Shown here: positions 43,263-52,551 of the stretch, piece after piece
How the letters are laid out: every line of letters begins with the position of its first letter
Numbering within the stretch: the first letter of the stretch is position 1
Source: Cellulophaga sp. RHA19
GTDB lineage: Bacteria > Bacteroidota > Bacteroidia > Flavobacteriales > Flavobacteriaceae
DNA: 64,000 nt
NCBI RefSeq assembly: GCF_002813425.1
Contig: NZ_PHUL01000001.1
Span: 3,870,756 to 3,934,755 of the forward strand
Reading direction: 5' to 3'
The notes under the pieces: model-generated
What the model saw: the letters and a program-made list of their open reading frames with translations, nothing else
What the model was told of the DNA's origin: nothing
Database searches by the model: none
Program-made: the position numbers and the translations under genes

Positions 43263-45278
43263 ATGAATCCATTATTATCCCATTTTGATACTGCACCGTT
43301 TTCTCAAATTGAAAACGAGCATTTTATGCGTGCTTTTACACAAGCTATGGCAGATGCAAGAGCAGAAATAGATGCTATAACAAATAATACTAACGCTCCT
43401 ACATTTAAAAATACTATTGAGGCTTTAGATTTTGCTGGTGAGCAGTTAGACCGTATTTCTAGTGTGTTTTTTAATTTAAATTCAGCAGAAACCAATGAAG
43501 AAATACAAAAAATAGCACAGGAAGTTTCTCCTTTATTATCTGAGTTTGGTAATGATATTACTTTAAACGAAGCTTTATTTAAAAGAGTTAAAACCGTTTA
43601 TGAGCAAAAAGACAGTTTAAACCTAACTGTAGAACAACAAACATTGTTAGACAAAAGATACAAAGGGTTTAGCAGAAACGGTGCAAACTTAGCTGATGAT
43701 AAAAAAGCAAGACTTAGAGAAATAGATGCAGAATTATCTAAACTAAAACTAAAGTTTGGAGAAAATGTATTGGCAGAAACCAATAAATTTAAAATGCATT
43801 TAACTAATGAAGCAGATTTAGATGGTTTGCCAGAAGGTGAAAAAGAAGCTGCAGCACAACTAGCAAAATCTAAAGATTTAGATGGTTGGCTAATAACATT
43901 AGATTATCCTAGCTATATACCTTTTATGAAGTATGCTAAAAACAGAGAGCTTCGTAAAAAATTATCATTAGCATTTGGTAGTAAAGCGTTTAAAGGTGAT
44001 GAGTTAGACAACCAGGAAAATGTATTAAAAATAGCAAAATTACGCCACGAGCGTGCCAATTTACTTGGGTATGCAACACACGCTAATTTTGTGTTAGAAG
44101 AACGTATGGCAGAAACGCCAGAAAAAGTACATTCTTTTTTAAATGAATTATTAGAAAAAGCAAAACCAGCTGCTGAACGCGAGTTTAAACAGCTAGAAGA
44201 TTTTGCTAAAGAATTGGATGGTATAGACCAATTACAAAAATGGGATGGTGCGTATTATTCTGAAAAACTAAAGCAAAAACTTTTTAGCTTAGATGATGAA
44301 ATACTAAAACCTTACTTTAAACTAGAAAATGTAATTGCTGGTGTTTTTAAAGTAGCCGAGAAATTATTTGGTTTACAGTTTAAAGAAGTTAACAATGTAG
44401 ACAAATACCATGAAGATGTAAAAACATACGAGGTGTATGACGCAGAAAATACTTTTGTCTCTTTATTCTACGCAGATTTTCACCCAAGAGCTGGCAAGCG
44501 TGGTGGCGCTTGGATGACCTCTTACAAACCACAATATATAAAAGACGGTGTAAACGTTCGTCCACATATATCTAACGTATGCAACTTTACAAAACCTACA
44601 GATACTAAACCATCATTGTTAACTTTTAACGAGGTTACAACATTGTTTCATGAATTTGGTCACGGTTTACACGGTATGTTAGCAAACACTACGTACCCAA
44701 GTTTATCTGGCACATCTGTGTATTGGGACTTTGTAGAATTACCAAGTCAGGTTTTAGAAAACTGGTGTTATGAGAAAGAAGCTCTTGAGCTTTTTGCAAC
44801 ACATTACCAAACAGGAGAAGTTATACCTATGGAGTTGGTACAAAAAATAAAAGAATCTGCTACTTTTCAAGAAGGTATGCAAACCTTACGCCAATTAAGT
44901 TTTGGTTTATTAGATATGTCTTGGCACGGTGTAGACCCAACAAAATTTACTGATGTTAAAGCACAAGAAGATAAAGCCTTTACAGGCACAGATTTATACC
45001 CTAGCACAGCAGAAACTTGTATGAGCACTGCTTTTTCTCATATTTTTCAGGGAGGATATTCTTCTGGTTATTATAGTTATAAATGGGCCGAAGTTTTAGA
45101 TGCAGACGCATTTGCTTACTTTAAAGAAGAAGGAATTTTTAACAAAAACGTAGCTACTAAATTTAAAGATAATGTATTGTCTAAAGGAGGTACAGAAAAC
45201 CCAATGGTTTTATACAAACGTTTTAGAGGTGCAGAACCAAAAGTTGAAGCTCTACTAGAAAGAGCGGGATTATTGTAG
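43263..45278 (+). CDS. M3-family zinc metallopeptidase (oligopeptidase A/Dcp-like)
   Basis: Cytoplasmic oligopeptidase that breaks down short peptides. The 671-residue protein opens with NPLLSHFDTAPFSQIENEHF, a form typical of PrlC/Dcp relatives, and has the zinc site TLFHEFGHGLHGML (HExGH with the glutamate of the metal-binding third ligand expected about 25 residues later in WDFVELPSQVLENW). No signal peptide, so intracellular action is expected. Distinguishing oligopeptidase A from dipeptidyl carboxypeptidase is not safe by eye. It follows purE by 52 bases but is functionally unrelated; a strong bidirectional terminator follows. Confidence 0.93.
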   Translation: MNPLLSHFDTAPFSQIENEHFMRAFTQAMADARAEIDAITNNTNAPTFKNTIEALDFAGEQLDRISSVFFNLNSAETNEEIQKIAQEVSPLLSEFGNDITLNEALFKRVKTVYEQKDSLNLTVEQQTLLDKRYKGFSRNGANLADDKKARLREIDAELSKLKLKFGENVLAETNKFKMHLTNEADLDGLPEGEKEAAAQLAKSKDLDGWLITLDYPSYIPFMKYAKNRELRKKLSLAFGSKAFKGDELDNQENVLKIAKLRHERANLLGYATHANFVLEERMAETPEKVHSFLNELLEKAKPAAEREFKQLEDFAKELDGIDQLQKWDGAYYSEKLKQKLFSLDDEILKPYFKLENVIAGVFKVAEKLFGLQFKEVNNVDKYHEDVKTYEVYDAENTFVSLFYADFHPRAGKRGGAWMTSYKPQYIKDGVNVRPHISNVCNFTKPTDTKPSLLTFNEVTTLFHEFGHGLHGMLANTTYPSLSGTSVYWDFVELPSQVLENWCYEKEALELFATHYQTGEVIPMELVQKIKESATFQEGMQTLRQLSFGLLDMSWHGVDPTKFTDVKAQEDKAFTGTDLYPSTAETCMSTAFSHIFQGGYSSGYYSYKWAEVLDADAFAYFKEEGIFNKNVATKFKDNVLSKGGTENPMVLYKRFRGAEPKVEALLERAGLL

Positions 45279-45300
45279 ATTACAATAAAATTTAAACATA

Positions 45301-45341
45301 AAAACCAGGATAATAATTTACTTATTATCCTGGTTTTTTAT
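45301..45341. terminator. Bidirectional terminator between the M3 peptidase and DUF4494 genes
   Basis: A perfect 16-bp stem (AAAACCAGGATAATAA pairing with TTATTATCCTGGTTTT) with a 5-base loop and T-runs on both strands between two converging genes. Confidence 0.93.
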
Positions 45342-45362
45342 TTTAGTAAGAGTACTTACTCT

Positions 45363-45944
45363 CTATTCTTCTTCATCTAAATCTACCTCTGCACTAACAA
45401 GCGCTAACGCTTCATCCTCTAAAATTTCTTTAGCCTCTTCTGTTTCTTCTACCTCAGGAACAGAATCTTTTATTTCGTTAAATTTATGAATACGATCTAA
45501 CTCTCCTTCTTCACCAGAGAAATAAGGAAAAACATCCATAATTGGTGACTCTGTAATAGCTGGTATGGTATAATCTCCCATAGTATCTTTCATTACAGCA
45601 ACGGTATTATCATATGCTTCTTTAACATCGTTAGCTTGTACTAATAAGTACATATTTGTTTTACGCTCTTTACCACTTTCTTCATCAAAAGCAATTAAAG
45701 AAACTTTACTTTTAAACCAACGATCTGTGTTTTCAAAAGGATGAATTTCTGCAAAATTAGCAACCTTAATGTTTGTTATTTTAAACTCATCACTAATGTA
45801 AGCTTTCATCTCCTCATTAATTCTAGTTTCTGCCTCCGTATAAGAAATAGCATCTACCAAATAAGGTTCTGTTGTTACTTTTTGAGCTCCAGTGTCGCTC
45901 ATTTTTCTATATTTTACCTTGCATTCGTACCAAGTTGCGCTCAT
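45363..45944 (-). CDS. DUF4494-family protein
   Basis: Bacteroidota-specific cytoplasmic protein of unknown function. From the ATG at 45944 the product has 193 residues: MSATWYECKVKYRKMSDTG, EPYLVDAISYTEAETRIN, WFKSKVSLIAFDEESGKE and NMYLLVQANDVKEAYDNT, all typical of DUF4494; the last ~40 residues are acidic (Glu-rich, ending VDLDEEE). A TTG at 45971 extends the frame by nine residues but lies inside the promoter box, so it is rejected as a start. Confidence 0.9.
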   Translation of the reverse strand: MSATWYECKVKYRKMSDTGAQKVTTEPYLVDAISYTEAETRINEEMKAYISDEFKITNIKVANFAEIHPFENTDRWFKSKVSLIAFDEESGKERKTNMYLLVQANDVKEAYDNTVAVMKDTMGDYTIPAITESPIMDVFPYFSGEEGELDRIHKFNEIKDSVPEVEETEEAKEILEDEALALVSAEVDLDEEE

Positions 45945-45968
45945 AATTTTTCCTGTTTTTTGGGAAGC

Positions 45969-45976
45969 CAAATATA
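45969..45976 (-). promoter_or_regulatory. -7 box of the DUF4494 gene
   Basis: TATATTTG on the minus strand, full match to TAnnTTTG, 24 bases before the ATG at 45944. Confidence 0.65.
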
Positions 45977-46168
45977 ACCGTTACATAAAAAATTAGACTG
46001 CTATTATAAAAATAGATATTCACAATTTAAAATTAAAAAACATAGCACACTTATAACAAGGTAGTTGAATTTAAAACTTCTAATATTAATCTATTTTTTA
46101 ACTCCTAAACTTCACTTAAATAAATCATAACACATCTTAAAATAGCCGTGTTATTTACCGCTTAATTG

Positions 46169-46211
46169 TATTTTTGTAGCTCACAATTTACACGCCGCTA
46201 AGCACGTGTAA
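46169..46211 (+). promoter_or_regulatory. Promoter box and leader hairpin of the flavin oxidoreductase gene
   Basis: TATTTTTG (46169-46176) matches TAnnTTTG and predicts a leader of about 100 bases. Shortly after, TTACACG (46188-46194) and CGTGTAA (46205-46211) form a 7-bp inverted repeat around a 10-base loop. I do not recognise a riboswitch class. The rest of 45977-46287 is AT-rich with no gene I can support. Confidence 0.5.
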
Positions 46212-46287
46212 TTAATAGGTCTTTAGTACGACAAAATAAAGTCCAAAAACTGTTACTTTCTTAAAATAGCAGCAAAAAATTAAAAAA

Positions 46288-47304
46288 ATGTCATTAAAAA
46301 AAATAGCATATTCGGTTTTAGAACTCGCAATTGTATCTAAAGGTAGTTCTTTACAAACCACGTTTAATAATAGTGTAGACCTTGCACAAAACGCAGAAAA
46401 ATTTGGTTACAAGCGTTTTTGGCTAGCAGAGCATCATAACTCTATAACCATAGCTAGTTCTGCAACCGCAATATTAATAGGTAAAGTTGCAGAAAACACA
46501 AAAACAATACGTGTTGGTTCTGGTGGTATTATGCTACCTAACCACTCCCCTTTAATTATTGCCGAACAATTTGGCACATTAGGTAGTTTATATGCTAACC
46601 GTATAGATTTAGGTTTAGGTAGAGCTCCAGGAACAGACCCAGAAACGGCACACGCTATTAGAGCAAACCACACACAGGCAGCACACTCGTTCCCAGAAGA
46701 AGTTGTACAAATACAACAGTATTTTTCTGCAGAAAACAAAAACTCTAAAGTAAGAGCAACAGTTGCCGAGGGTGTAGATGTGCCATTATATATTTTAGGT
46801 TCTAGTACAGACAGTGCACATTTATCATCTAGAAAAGGCTTGCCATACGCATTTGCTAGTCATTTTGCTACAGCAAAGCTTCATGAAGCACTTAAAATTT
46901 ACAATGAAGAATTTGTACCGTCTAGTTATTTAGATAAACCATACACTATGGCTGGTGTAAATGTTATTGTAGCTGATACTGATGAGGAAGCTGAAAAAAT
47001 ATCTACATCATTACTTAAAATTATAGTTGGCCTACTTACCAACCAAAGAGATTTTATGTTACCGCCAGTAGAAATGACAGATGATTTGCGTGAACTTTTT
47101 AAACACCCTGCTGTAGACCAAATGTTAAAATATTCTTTTATAGGAAGCAAAACAACTGTAAAAAAGCAGGTAAAAGAATTTTTAGAACAAACTCAGGTTG
47201 ATGAGCTTATTGCGGTAACAAACATTTACGATCACAAAGACCGCATAAAATCATATAAATTATTTTCAGAAATAATGAATGAAATAAATTTAGAAAAGGA
47301 ATAA
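46288..47304 (+). CDS. Luciferase-like flavin-dependent monooxygenase (LLM class, MsnO8-type)
   Basis: TIM-barrel oxidoreductase using reduced flavin, of the bacterial luciferase-like family. The 338-residue protein shows YKRFWLAEHHNSITIASSAT, IRVGSGGIMLPNHSPLIIAE and RIDLGLGRAPGTDP, the strand-helix segments that define the MsnO8/YhbW-like subgroup. No signal peptide. Such proteins are common and their physiological substrates are mostly unknown. It appears monocistronic, with its own promoter box and long leader. Confidence 0.9.
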   Translation: MSLKKIAYSVLELAIVSKGSSLQTTFNNSVDLAQNAEKFGYKRFWLAEHHNSITIASSATAILIGKVAENTKTIRVGSGGIMLPNHSPLIIAEQFGTLGSLYANRIDLGLGRAPGTDPETAHAIRANHTQAAHSFPEEVVQIQQYFSAENKNSKVRATVAEGVDVPLYILGSSTDSAHLSSRKGLPYAFASHFATAKLHEALKIYNEEFVPSSYLDKPYTMAGVNVIVADTDEEAEKISTSLLKIIVGLLTNQRDFMLPPVEMTDDLRELFKHPAVDQMLKYSFIGSKTTVKKQVKEFLEQTQVDELIAVTNIYDHKDRIKSYKLFSEIMNEINLEKE

Positions 47305-47353
47305 AAGTAAGTTTTTTTTGTTTTGATAGAGCAATTTTTTGGATTTGTAATTT

Positions 47354-47398
47354 CACGGTAATCCGTGTGTATAGATCTTAGAAGTTGCTTTATTTTTG
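47354..47398 (+). promoter_or_regulatory. Promoter and palindrome upstream of two secreted-protein genes
   Basis: TATTTTTG (47391-47398) is a full -7 box 21 bases before the ATG at 47420. CACGG-TAAT-CCGTG (47354-47367), a perfect inverted repeat, lies 23 bases upstream of it, where an operator could act. A five-codon frame (ATG at 47406, MNSTE) ends with a TGA overlapping the ATG of the gene. Confidence 0.45.
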
Positions 47399-47419
47399 TT
47401 TTAAAATGAACTCAACAGA

Positions 47420-48004
47420 ATGAAATTTAGACATCTACTTTTAATACTATTCTCTTTTTTATGTTTACAAAATAGTGCTCAGAATAATAAAGTTCTACTA
47501 GAAGAAACAATTACCAATATTGTTGTAGCGTTTAAAGATAAAAATGCTAAAATTATAAATAATTACACCTCTAAAGAAAATGGAATTACTATACTTGTTA
47601 GGTATGGTGCTTTAGATAATTACAGGACCATAAGTTCTATTAACTTTAAAAAACCCATACCTAATTACCTGCCGTACACAGAACCCATATCTAGCACCAA
47701 AATAAGTTACAACAAACCTCCTAAATTTGATTGTAACACTTATAGCTGGTCTAAAAAAGGGTTGTTTTGTGATACGATACAAAAAAGTACTCTCTTTACT
47801 AATACAATTAAAAATTTAAAGTATGAACTAACTTCTGAAACATACACTAAAGAACTAAAACGTGCTTTAGAATTAGAAAAAAATAGTTATAGAATTGTTT
47901 TAGTTGATGACAATAATGAAGATTTAATATTTTTTCTAAGTTATATTGATGACAAATGGATATTAACCTTAATAGACCGTGTAACTACAGATTGTAGTGC
48001 ATAA
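47420..48004 (+). CDS. Secreted protein of unknown function (194 residues)
   Basis: No family recognised. It has a signal peptide (MKFRHLLLILFSFLCLQNSA, cleavage around residue 20-21) and then a soluble domain with the pattern of a small periplasmic protein: NKVLLEETITNIVVAFKDKN, three Cys residues (FDCNTYSW, LFCDTI, TDCSA) that could form disulfides, and a beta-rich C-terminus (YRIVLVDDNNEDLIFFLSYI, then WILTLIDRV). It is followed 19 bases later by another small secreted protein on the same strand, probably one transcript. Confidence 0.8.
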   Translation: MKFRHLLLILFSFLCLQNSAQNNKVLLEETITNIVVAFKDKNAKIINNYTSKENGITILVRYGALDNYRTISSINFKKPIPNYLPYTEPISSTKISYNKPPKFDCNTYSWSKKGLFCDTIQKSTLFTNTIKNLKYELTSETYTKELKRALELEKNSYRIVLVDDNNEDLIFFLSYIDDKWILTLIDRVTTDCSA

Positions 48005-48023
48005 AAAAACTTAAACTAATCAT

Positions 48024-48401
48024 ATGAAACACTTACAAATTTTATTTATACTTATTTCGTTTTTCATTTATCATTCTTCAATTGCTCAGCAAAATAATTC
48101 TATAAACTGCTATAAGAAGGTAAAAAAAGAAACAAAAATGCTACAAAAATATACTTGCAATAAAGCAGTAAAAAAAATTGGGAATATTTTTGAGCAATAC
48201 AACTACTCTTTGCAATTAAAAGAGCTACAATCTATTTTAACTAACAAAACAATAACTAAACATTTTAAACATACCAGCGATATTGCAAATATTAAAATAC
48301 GCGAGGTTAGTTTTAAAATATGTAATGGTAGTTTTATAACCGTTTATTACAAACAAAAGAACAATAAATGGTATCCGTTAGAGTGTTTGGTTTCTCTTTA
48401 A
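48024..48401 (+). CDS. Small secreted protein of unknown function (125 residues)
   Basis: No family recognised. Signal peptide (LFILISFFIYHSSIAQQ, cleavage near residue 21), then a basic, Lys-rich domain (KKVKKETKMLQKYTCNKAVK) with four Cys in the mature part (NCYKK, YTCNK, KICNG, LECLV) that could pair. Partner of the preceding secreted protein by position. It ends a few bases from the stop of the convergent LRR gene, with no visible terminator. Confidence 0.78.
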   Translation: MKHLQILFILISFFIYHSSIAQQNNSINCYKKVKKETKMLQKYTCNKAVKKIGNIFEQYNYSLQLKELQSILTNKTITKHFKHTSDIANIKIREVSFKICNGSFITVYYKQKNNKWYPLECLVSL

Positions 48402-48407
48402 ATAAAA

Positions 48408-50150
48408 TTAATACGGTATAACTTTTATATTCATAGCTTTTATTTGTGCTACCAAATCTTCTGAAAAATTCATAGAATTAGTTATTTCTAAGCTGGGCAA
48501 ATACTTAATATCTTCAATAGATTTTACATCAAAACAATCGTCTTCTCCGCTCCAAAAAGGAATTAACTGACCGTATATTTCATCTCCACCATCTGGCTCT
48601 AAAGCTTTAATATCTGGTAATAAAGAAGACGGAATTGGTAATTTTTTAAAATAAGCAGCAACTTCTGGTATTATTTGATATCCTTCTTCCTCAATATCAA
48701 TTTTACGGTCTTTGTAATTTTTTACAAAAAAGTGTACGTTAAATTTTGGGTACAAAACCTCATCTACATACATTAACTTATTTATTACCATTAATTTAAA
48801 ATTAAAGTCGGACTCAAAATAACAATCACCCTCTGGCAATTGCTCTAGCTTTAACTTTACCTCATAATTAAATAATGCCTGGTTTTTTAATTCTAACTGC
48901 AATACATTAGATGGTATTTTATTTAATGTAGTTGGCAACTCTTTAAATACATTCTTTTTTAAATTAAGCTCTTTTAAATTAATTAAATTAGATAAGTTTT
49001 CTGGTACAGTAGAAATATTTGTTTCACTAACATCCAAAATTTCTAATTGCTTCATTTTATTTAACCAACTAGGCAATTCTAAAAGCGGATTTTTATTTAA
49101 CCTAAGTATTTTTAGTCTTTTTAAAGTAACCAAACTCTCTGGTAGTTCTTCTATTCTATTATTTGATAGATCTAACTCCTCTAATTGATTTAAGTATTTT
49201 ATTCTTGATGATATTCTACTTAAAGATGTGTTTGATAAATTAAGACTTTTTAAGCCTGTAATTTTTACAACAGAAGACCATAGAGGACTTTTATTACCTG
49301 AAAAATTTAGATATTTTAAACTTTTTATTTTCTCTAGATTAGGAGGCAAGCCACTTAAAGGAACACTATAATAATCTCCGTCTCTAGATATAGTTAAAGA
49401 AACTAAGTAGTTAAACTTATATAATTTATTTATGAGATCTGGTGCTATTAAGCTTACATTACGCAAGGTAAGCTCATTTAACGATTTTAATTTTAATATT
49501 CCCGGGTATAAATCTTGTACAGTTTGGTTAGATACTGCCAAACACTTAAGATTAGAGCAAGTAAAAATACCATGTGGTAGCTCAAAACCATAACCATAAT
49601 ACAATTTTTGTGTTGCCGGCCCAAAATCATTTTCACTATTTAACTCCCAAATATCTGAATAATAAGTACGCGGATGATTCTCTATATACCTTAAAACTTC
49701 CTTATGGTATATTGACTGATCTATTTTTTCTGCCAAAGGATTTGCACTGTTATACGGGTCGTAAGTACAATACCCATAAACTTCACTTTTGGTTGTTTTT
49801 CCTAGTCTTTTTTTAAGCTCTAAACGCAAACCAAATCTAGTAAATACGGCTTCGTATAAATTCTGAATTTGTTCTGGAGCGCTACGTTTAAAAAAAGATT
49901 TTTTTCTTGCTGTTAAAAACTGTTGAAAAGTAGATTCGTCAAAAGCAATTATTTGACATAAAAATACAAATTCTCCTTTTTGTGCCGGATTACTTGCTTG
50001 TCTTCTTGGGGGTAAAATTTGACAAACGGAATAGACCTCTCCTCCTTTTAAATCATCTTCTTTAAAAAAAATATCTCCAAAAGGTGACACTTTCAAAACT
50101 TCTCTCTCCTTAAAGTCTTGAAATAATGCATCTAAAATTAATTCTTCCAA
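48408..50150 (-). CDS. Leucine-rich-repeat protein with a DUF6892-like C-terminus
   Basis: A 580-residue cytoplasmic-looking protein (no signal peptide). Residues 1-190 form a unique region with GEFVFLCQIIAFDESTFQQF; 200-430 hold LRRs (for example LNQLEELDLSNNRIEELPES and LKILRLNKNPLLELP); 460-580 resemble what I remember as DUF6892 (DIEEEGYQIIPEVAAYF, LEPDGGDEIYGQLIPFWSGE), a domain linked to immunity-like contexts, low certainty. The only in-frame start is TTG at 50150, since a stop lies two codons upstream and no ATG occurs early. Last gene of the DUF4132 cluster, 42 bases after the lipoprotein gene. Confidence 0.82.
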   Translation of the reverse strand: MEELILDALFQDFKEREVLKVSPFGDIFFKEDDLKGGEVYSVCQILPPRRQASNPAQKGEFVFLCQIIAFDESTFQQFLTARKKSFFKRSAPEQIQNLYEAVFTRFGLRLELKKRLGKTTKSEVYGYCTYDPYNSANPLAEKIDQSIYHKEVLRYIENHPRTYYSDIWELNSENDFGPATQKLYYGYGFELPHGIFTCSNLKCLAVSNQTVQDLYPGILKLKSLNELTLRNVSLIAPDLINKLYKFNYLVSLTISRDGDYYSVPLSGLPPNLEKIKSLKYLNFSGNKSPLWSSVVKITGLKSLNLSNTSLSRISSRIKYLNQLEELDLSNNRIEELPESLVTLKRLKILRLNKNPLLELPSWLNKMKQLEILDVSETNISTVPENLSNLINLKELNLKKNVFKELPTTLNKIPSNVLQLELKNQALFNYEVKLKLEQLPEGDCYFESDFNFKLMVINKLMYVDEVLYPKFNVHFFVKNYKDRKIDIEEEGYQIIPEVAAYFKKLPIPSSLLPDIKALEPDGGDEIYGQLIPFWSGEDDCFDVKSIEDIKYLPSLEITNSMNFSEDLVAQIKAMNIKVIPY

Positions 50151-50192
50151 TGGTTAGTTGTGTTTAATTTAATTCTGCGCAACACAAAAAAA

Positions 50193-51059
50193 CTACTCCA
50201 CCTCTAAAAAGGTTTCTGCTGTAATTTCTGCATCACTATTTTTATCCCAAATTTTCACTTGCCACTTTACAGGATTACTAACAGCTCCTTTTGTTGTTAT
50301 TAAAGAAGCCTGTATAGATTGCTCTACTAATTCTGGTGCTAATTTTTGGTTTAAAAATAGATCTGTTTGGTCTAGTATAATACGCTCATCATCATCTTTA
50401 ACAAGCATTGTCATTCCTATTTCTATAGTACCGTCTTTTATAGTAAATCCTTTTAGGCCCTCAAATATAAACAACATTTTATCATTAAACCCAACTTTTC
50501 TATTGGTAATCACAGACTTACGCTCTGTAGAGAACAAATAACACTCTTTATAGCTTAATTTATCTGCATTAATGCTAATATCCGGATCCTTAACAAGTTC
50601 AATTTCCATTGAAGAAGTTAACACACCATTGCCTTTTAAGTCTGTTAATGTATAAATAACATCATAATTATTGCTAGATAAAATAGGGTTAGCAAAACTT
50701 ATTCTCCCTACTAAATCCTTCATATCTGTATTTAACCCAATTTTAGAATTTTGCAACAAACTAGGGTATTTTAAAACTGTATCTCCTTTTTTAGAAATTA
50801 CAGCTACTGCTAAATTTGGGTAATATTTTCCGTTTTCTTCTGTAAACCCTTCTATTTCTTTAAAAGTAGTTACCAAAGTTTTACCGTAGACCAATATAGG
50901 TTCTTCTAATGGTTCATCATCTACAGTAACAGCTACTCTAGACGCACTTAGACCTTCATTTTTATTGGTTAGACCTATATTAGAATCTTTATTAAAGTTA
51001 CATGACGTAATTATAATAATTGAGCATACTGCTACTAATTGTAAAGCGTAATTTTTCAT
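50193..51059 (-). CDS. Lipoprotein of unknown function (288 residues)
   Basis: Lipoprotein signal peptide with lipobox ITSC (Cys at residue 20). The mature part looks beta-rich with two repeats of a sandwich-like fold: LVTTFKEIEGFTEENGKYYP early and MLFIFEGLKGFTIKDGTIEI later are similar (phi-F-x-x-x-x-GF), suggesting an internal duplication. No named family recognised. It sits in the minus-strand cluster between a two-span membrane protein (30-base gap) and the LRR gene (42-base gap). Confidence 0.8.
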   Translation of the reverse strand: MKNYALQLVAVCSIIIITSCNFNKDSNIGLTNKNEGLSASRVAVTVDDEPLEEPILVYGKTLVTTFKEIEGFTEENGKYYPNLAVAVISKKGDTVLKYPSLLQNSKIGLNTDMKDLVGRISFANPILSSNNYDVIYTLTDLKGNGVLTSSMEIELVKDPDISINADKLSYKECYLFSTERKSVITNRKVGFNDKMLFIFEGLKGFTIKDGTIEIGMTMLVKDDDERIILDQTDLFLNQKLAPELVEQSIQASLITTKGAVSNPVKWQVKIWDKNSDAEITAETFLEVE

Positions 51060-51089
51060 AAGTTTAGTGTTTATATGGTTATAGTTATT

Positions 51090-51491
51090 TTATACAGGAT
51101 ATCCGCCTAAGGTGTCTTTTACATATAGATTAAACTCTTTACGTACCTTTTTAAAGTCTAGATTATGATACTCTGCTATTTCTTTTAATTTCCCTTTTAC
51201 TTTTACTTGTTTAGTAAAATAAATACCTGCAAAAACCAATAATGCCGTTATAAATATGCAGCATATTAAAATTACTACTGTTTTTATAGTGTTATAATCT
51301 GAGTAAGAATATGATTTGCCTGCTATAAATACATTGTATAACAGCACCAATGCTCCAAAAAGCAACAAAACATAGCGAAGGTACTTTGCACTAGACATAA
51401 AATTTAGGTACTCATCTAACACCTCTTTAAGCTTTGTTTCTGATATTTTTTGTAGTTCATTAAGCTGATTTTCTTCTTTATTCATTTTCAT
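51090..51491 (-). CDS. Two-span membrane protein of unknown function
   Basis: A 133-residue protein with an N-terminal charged helix (LNELQKISETKLKEVLDEYL), two membrane helices (about 41-59, YVLLLFGALVLLYNVFIAG, and 71-92, TVVILICCIFITALLVFAGI) and a basic C-terminal tail (KVKGKLKEIAEYHNLDFKKV). Either of two adjacent ATGs (51491, 51485) could be the start. Its beginning overlaps the end of the upstream gene by 14 bases, pointing to translational coupling. No family recognised. Confidence 0.78.
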   Translation of the reverse strand: MKMNKEENQLNELQKISETKLKEVLDEYLNFMSSAKYLRYVLLLFGALVLLYNVFIAGKSYSYSDYNTIKTVVILICCIFITALLVFAGIYFTKQVKVKGKLKEIAEYHNLDFKKVRKEFNLYVKDTLGGYPV

Positions 51492-52014
51492 TCATTTTTT
51501 GTTGTGCTTTAGCCCAAGCTGTAGTTAAAGAAATTAGTTTAATATCTTTATGTAAAATTGGCATTACTTTAAACTTTATATTTTGATCTGCTTTAAAGTT
51601 GAATTGATGCTCCTCTTCTACTCCATTATCTGCTAGTAACTCTATTGTATTATTTTTATAATAGGCATACGTACCATCTGTATTTAAATTAAAACCCAAA
51701 GAGGTAATGTCTTTTATAGAATTGTAACTTAATTTTATGGTTGCATTAAGCTTATTACCCACTGTAAAAACATCTTTAGACACTAATGTTAAACGTTGCA
51801 AAGAATCGTCTAACGATGTTTGTTTGATAGCTAATTCTAAACCAACAATAGCAGCTTCTTCTTGCCCTTTAATTGTAGACAAATTATGTTGTTCTATAGT
51901 TATTGTTTTAGATTCTACATCTACAAAAAACACTGTATCTGTGCTCACCAAAGGAACTTCTCCTTGTAAAAAAAAGCTAATTATAGCCATCACTAAAGAT
52001 TTTACTTCTACCAT
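51478..52014 (-). CDS. Protein of unknown function (178 residues)
   Basis: No family recognised. A weakly hydrophobic N-terminus (VKSLVMAIISFFLQG) might be an uncleaved membrane anchor. The body is beta-rich with TDTVFFVDVESKTITIEQHN, LTLVSKDVFTVGNKLNATIK and YYKNNTIELLADNG, and the tail is charged (KAQQKMNENE). It begins 15 bases after the secreted 173-residue gene and overlaps the next gene by 14 bases, so all three are likely translated from one message. Confidence 0.75.
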   Translation of the reverse strand: MVEVKSLVMAIISFFLQGEVPLVSTDTVFFVDVESKTITIEQHNLSTIKGQEEAAIVGLELAIKQTSLDDSLQRLTLVSKDVFTVGNKLNATIKLSYNSIKDITSLGFNLNTDGTYAYYKNNTIELLADNGVEEEHQFNFKADQNIKFKVMPILHKDIKLISLTTAWAKAQQKMNENE

Positions 52015-52029
52015 ATTCTATTTCTATTA

Positions 52030-52551
52030 TTAAGGAATTGTACTTAAATCGTCTAAAAGCCAAGTATTATTTTGTTTTACAAATCTAAATGTATGCTGTC
52101 CGCCTTCATAAAACTTAGTTGGCTTGGTTGTAGTTACTAAAACCTCTATATAATTAACACCATCTATTGTGTGGTTTACATAAATAGTTTCGCTTTCTAC
52201 TAAAAGTCCAATAAAGTTATGTGTAAAAATTAGGCTGTAATCTTCTGCTATAAAAAGGTCTACAGGGATATAAATTTTAGTAGTGTAAAGTGCAGTGTAC
52301 CAATCCTCCTCTGTATCTCTAAAAGTAGTTAGTTCTTTTTCTTCTTCTGGAGTATTCTCTAAACAGGCATAACATCTAATTTTTGAAGCAGACAACCGTT
52401 TAAATTTTACAGTGTCTTTTGTTTTTAAGGCTGATAAAAAAGTAGCCCATACTTGTTTCATTTCTTTTAAAGAAACTTCTTTTGGTTGTTGCTGCGCATT
52501 TACACCCCCAACAACCAGTAAAAAAAATAAAACTACTTTATATTTTACCAT
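52030..52551 (-). CDS. Secreted protein of unknown function (173 residues)
   Basis: Signal peptide (YKVVLFFLLVVGGVNAQQQ, cleavage near residue 20), then a mature domain whose order (helix with VWATFLSALKTKDTVKFKRL, Cys pair IRCYACLEN, then IPVDLFIAEDYSLIFTHNFI and HTFRFVKQNNTWLLDDLSTI) recalls small SnoaL/NTF2-like or DUF-type periplasmic domains in which a helix precedes a curved sheet and ends with a lumenal W-x-L-D-D; this is only a resemblance. Part of the DUF4132 cluster; 114 bases separate it from the endonuclease V-like gene, the largest gap between stop and start in the downstream part. Confidence 0.78.
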   Translation of the reverse strand: MVKYKVVLFFLLVVGGVNAQQQPKEVSLKEMKQVWATFLSALKTKDTVKFKRLSASKIRCYACLENTPEEEKELTTFRDTEEDWYTALYTTKIYIPVDLFIAEDYSLIFTHNFIGLLVESETIYVNHTIDGVNYIEVLVTTTKPTKFYEGGQHTFRFVKQNNTWLLDDLSTIP

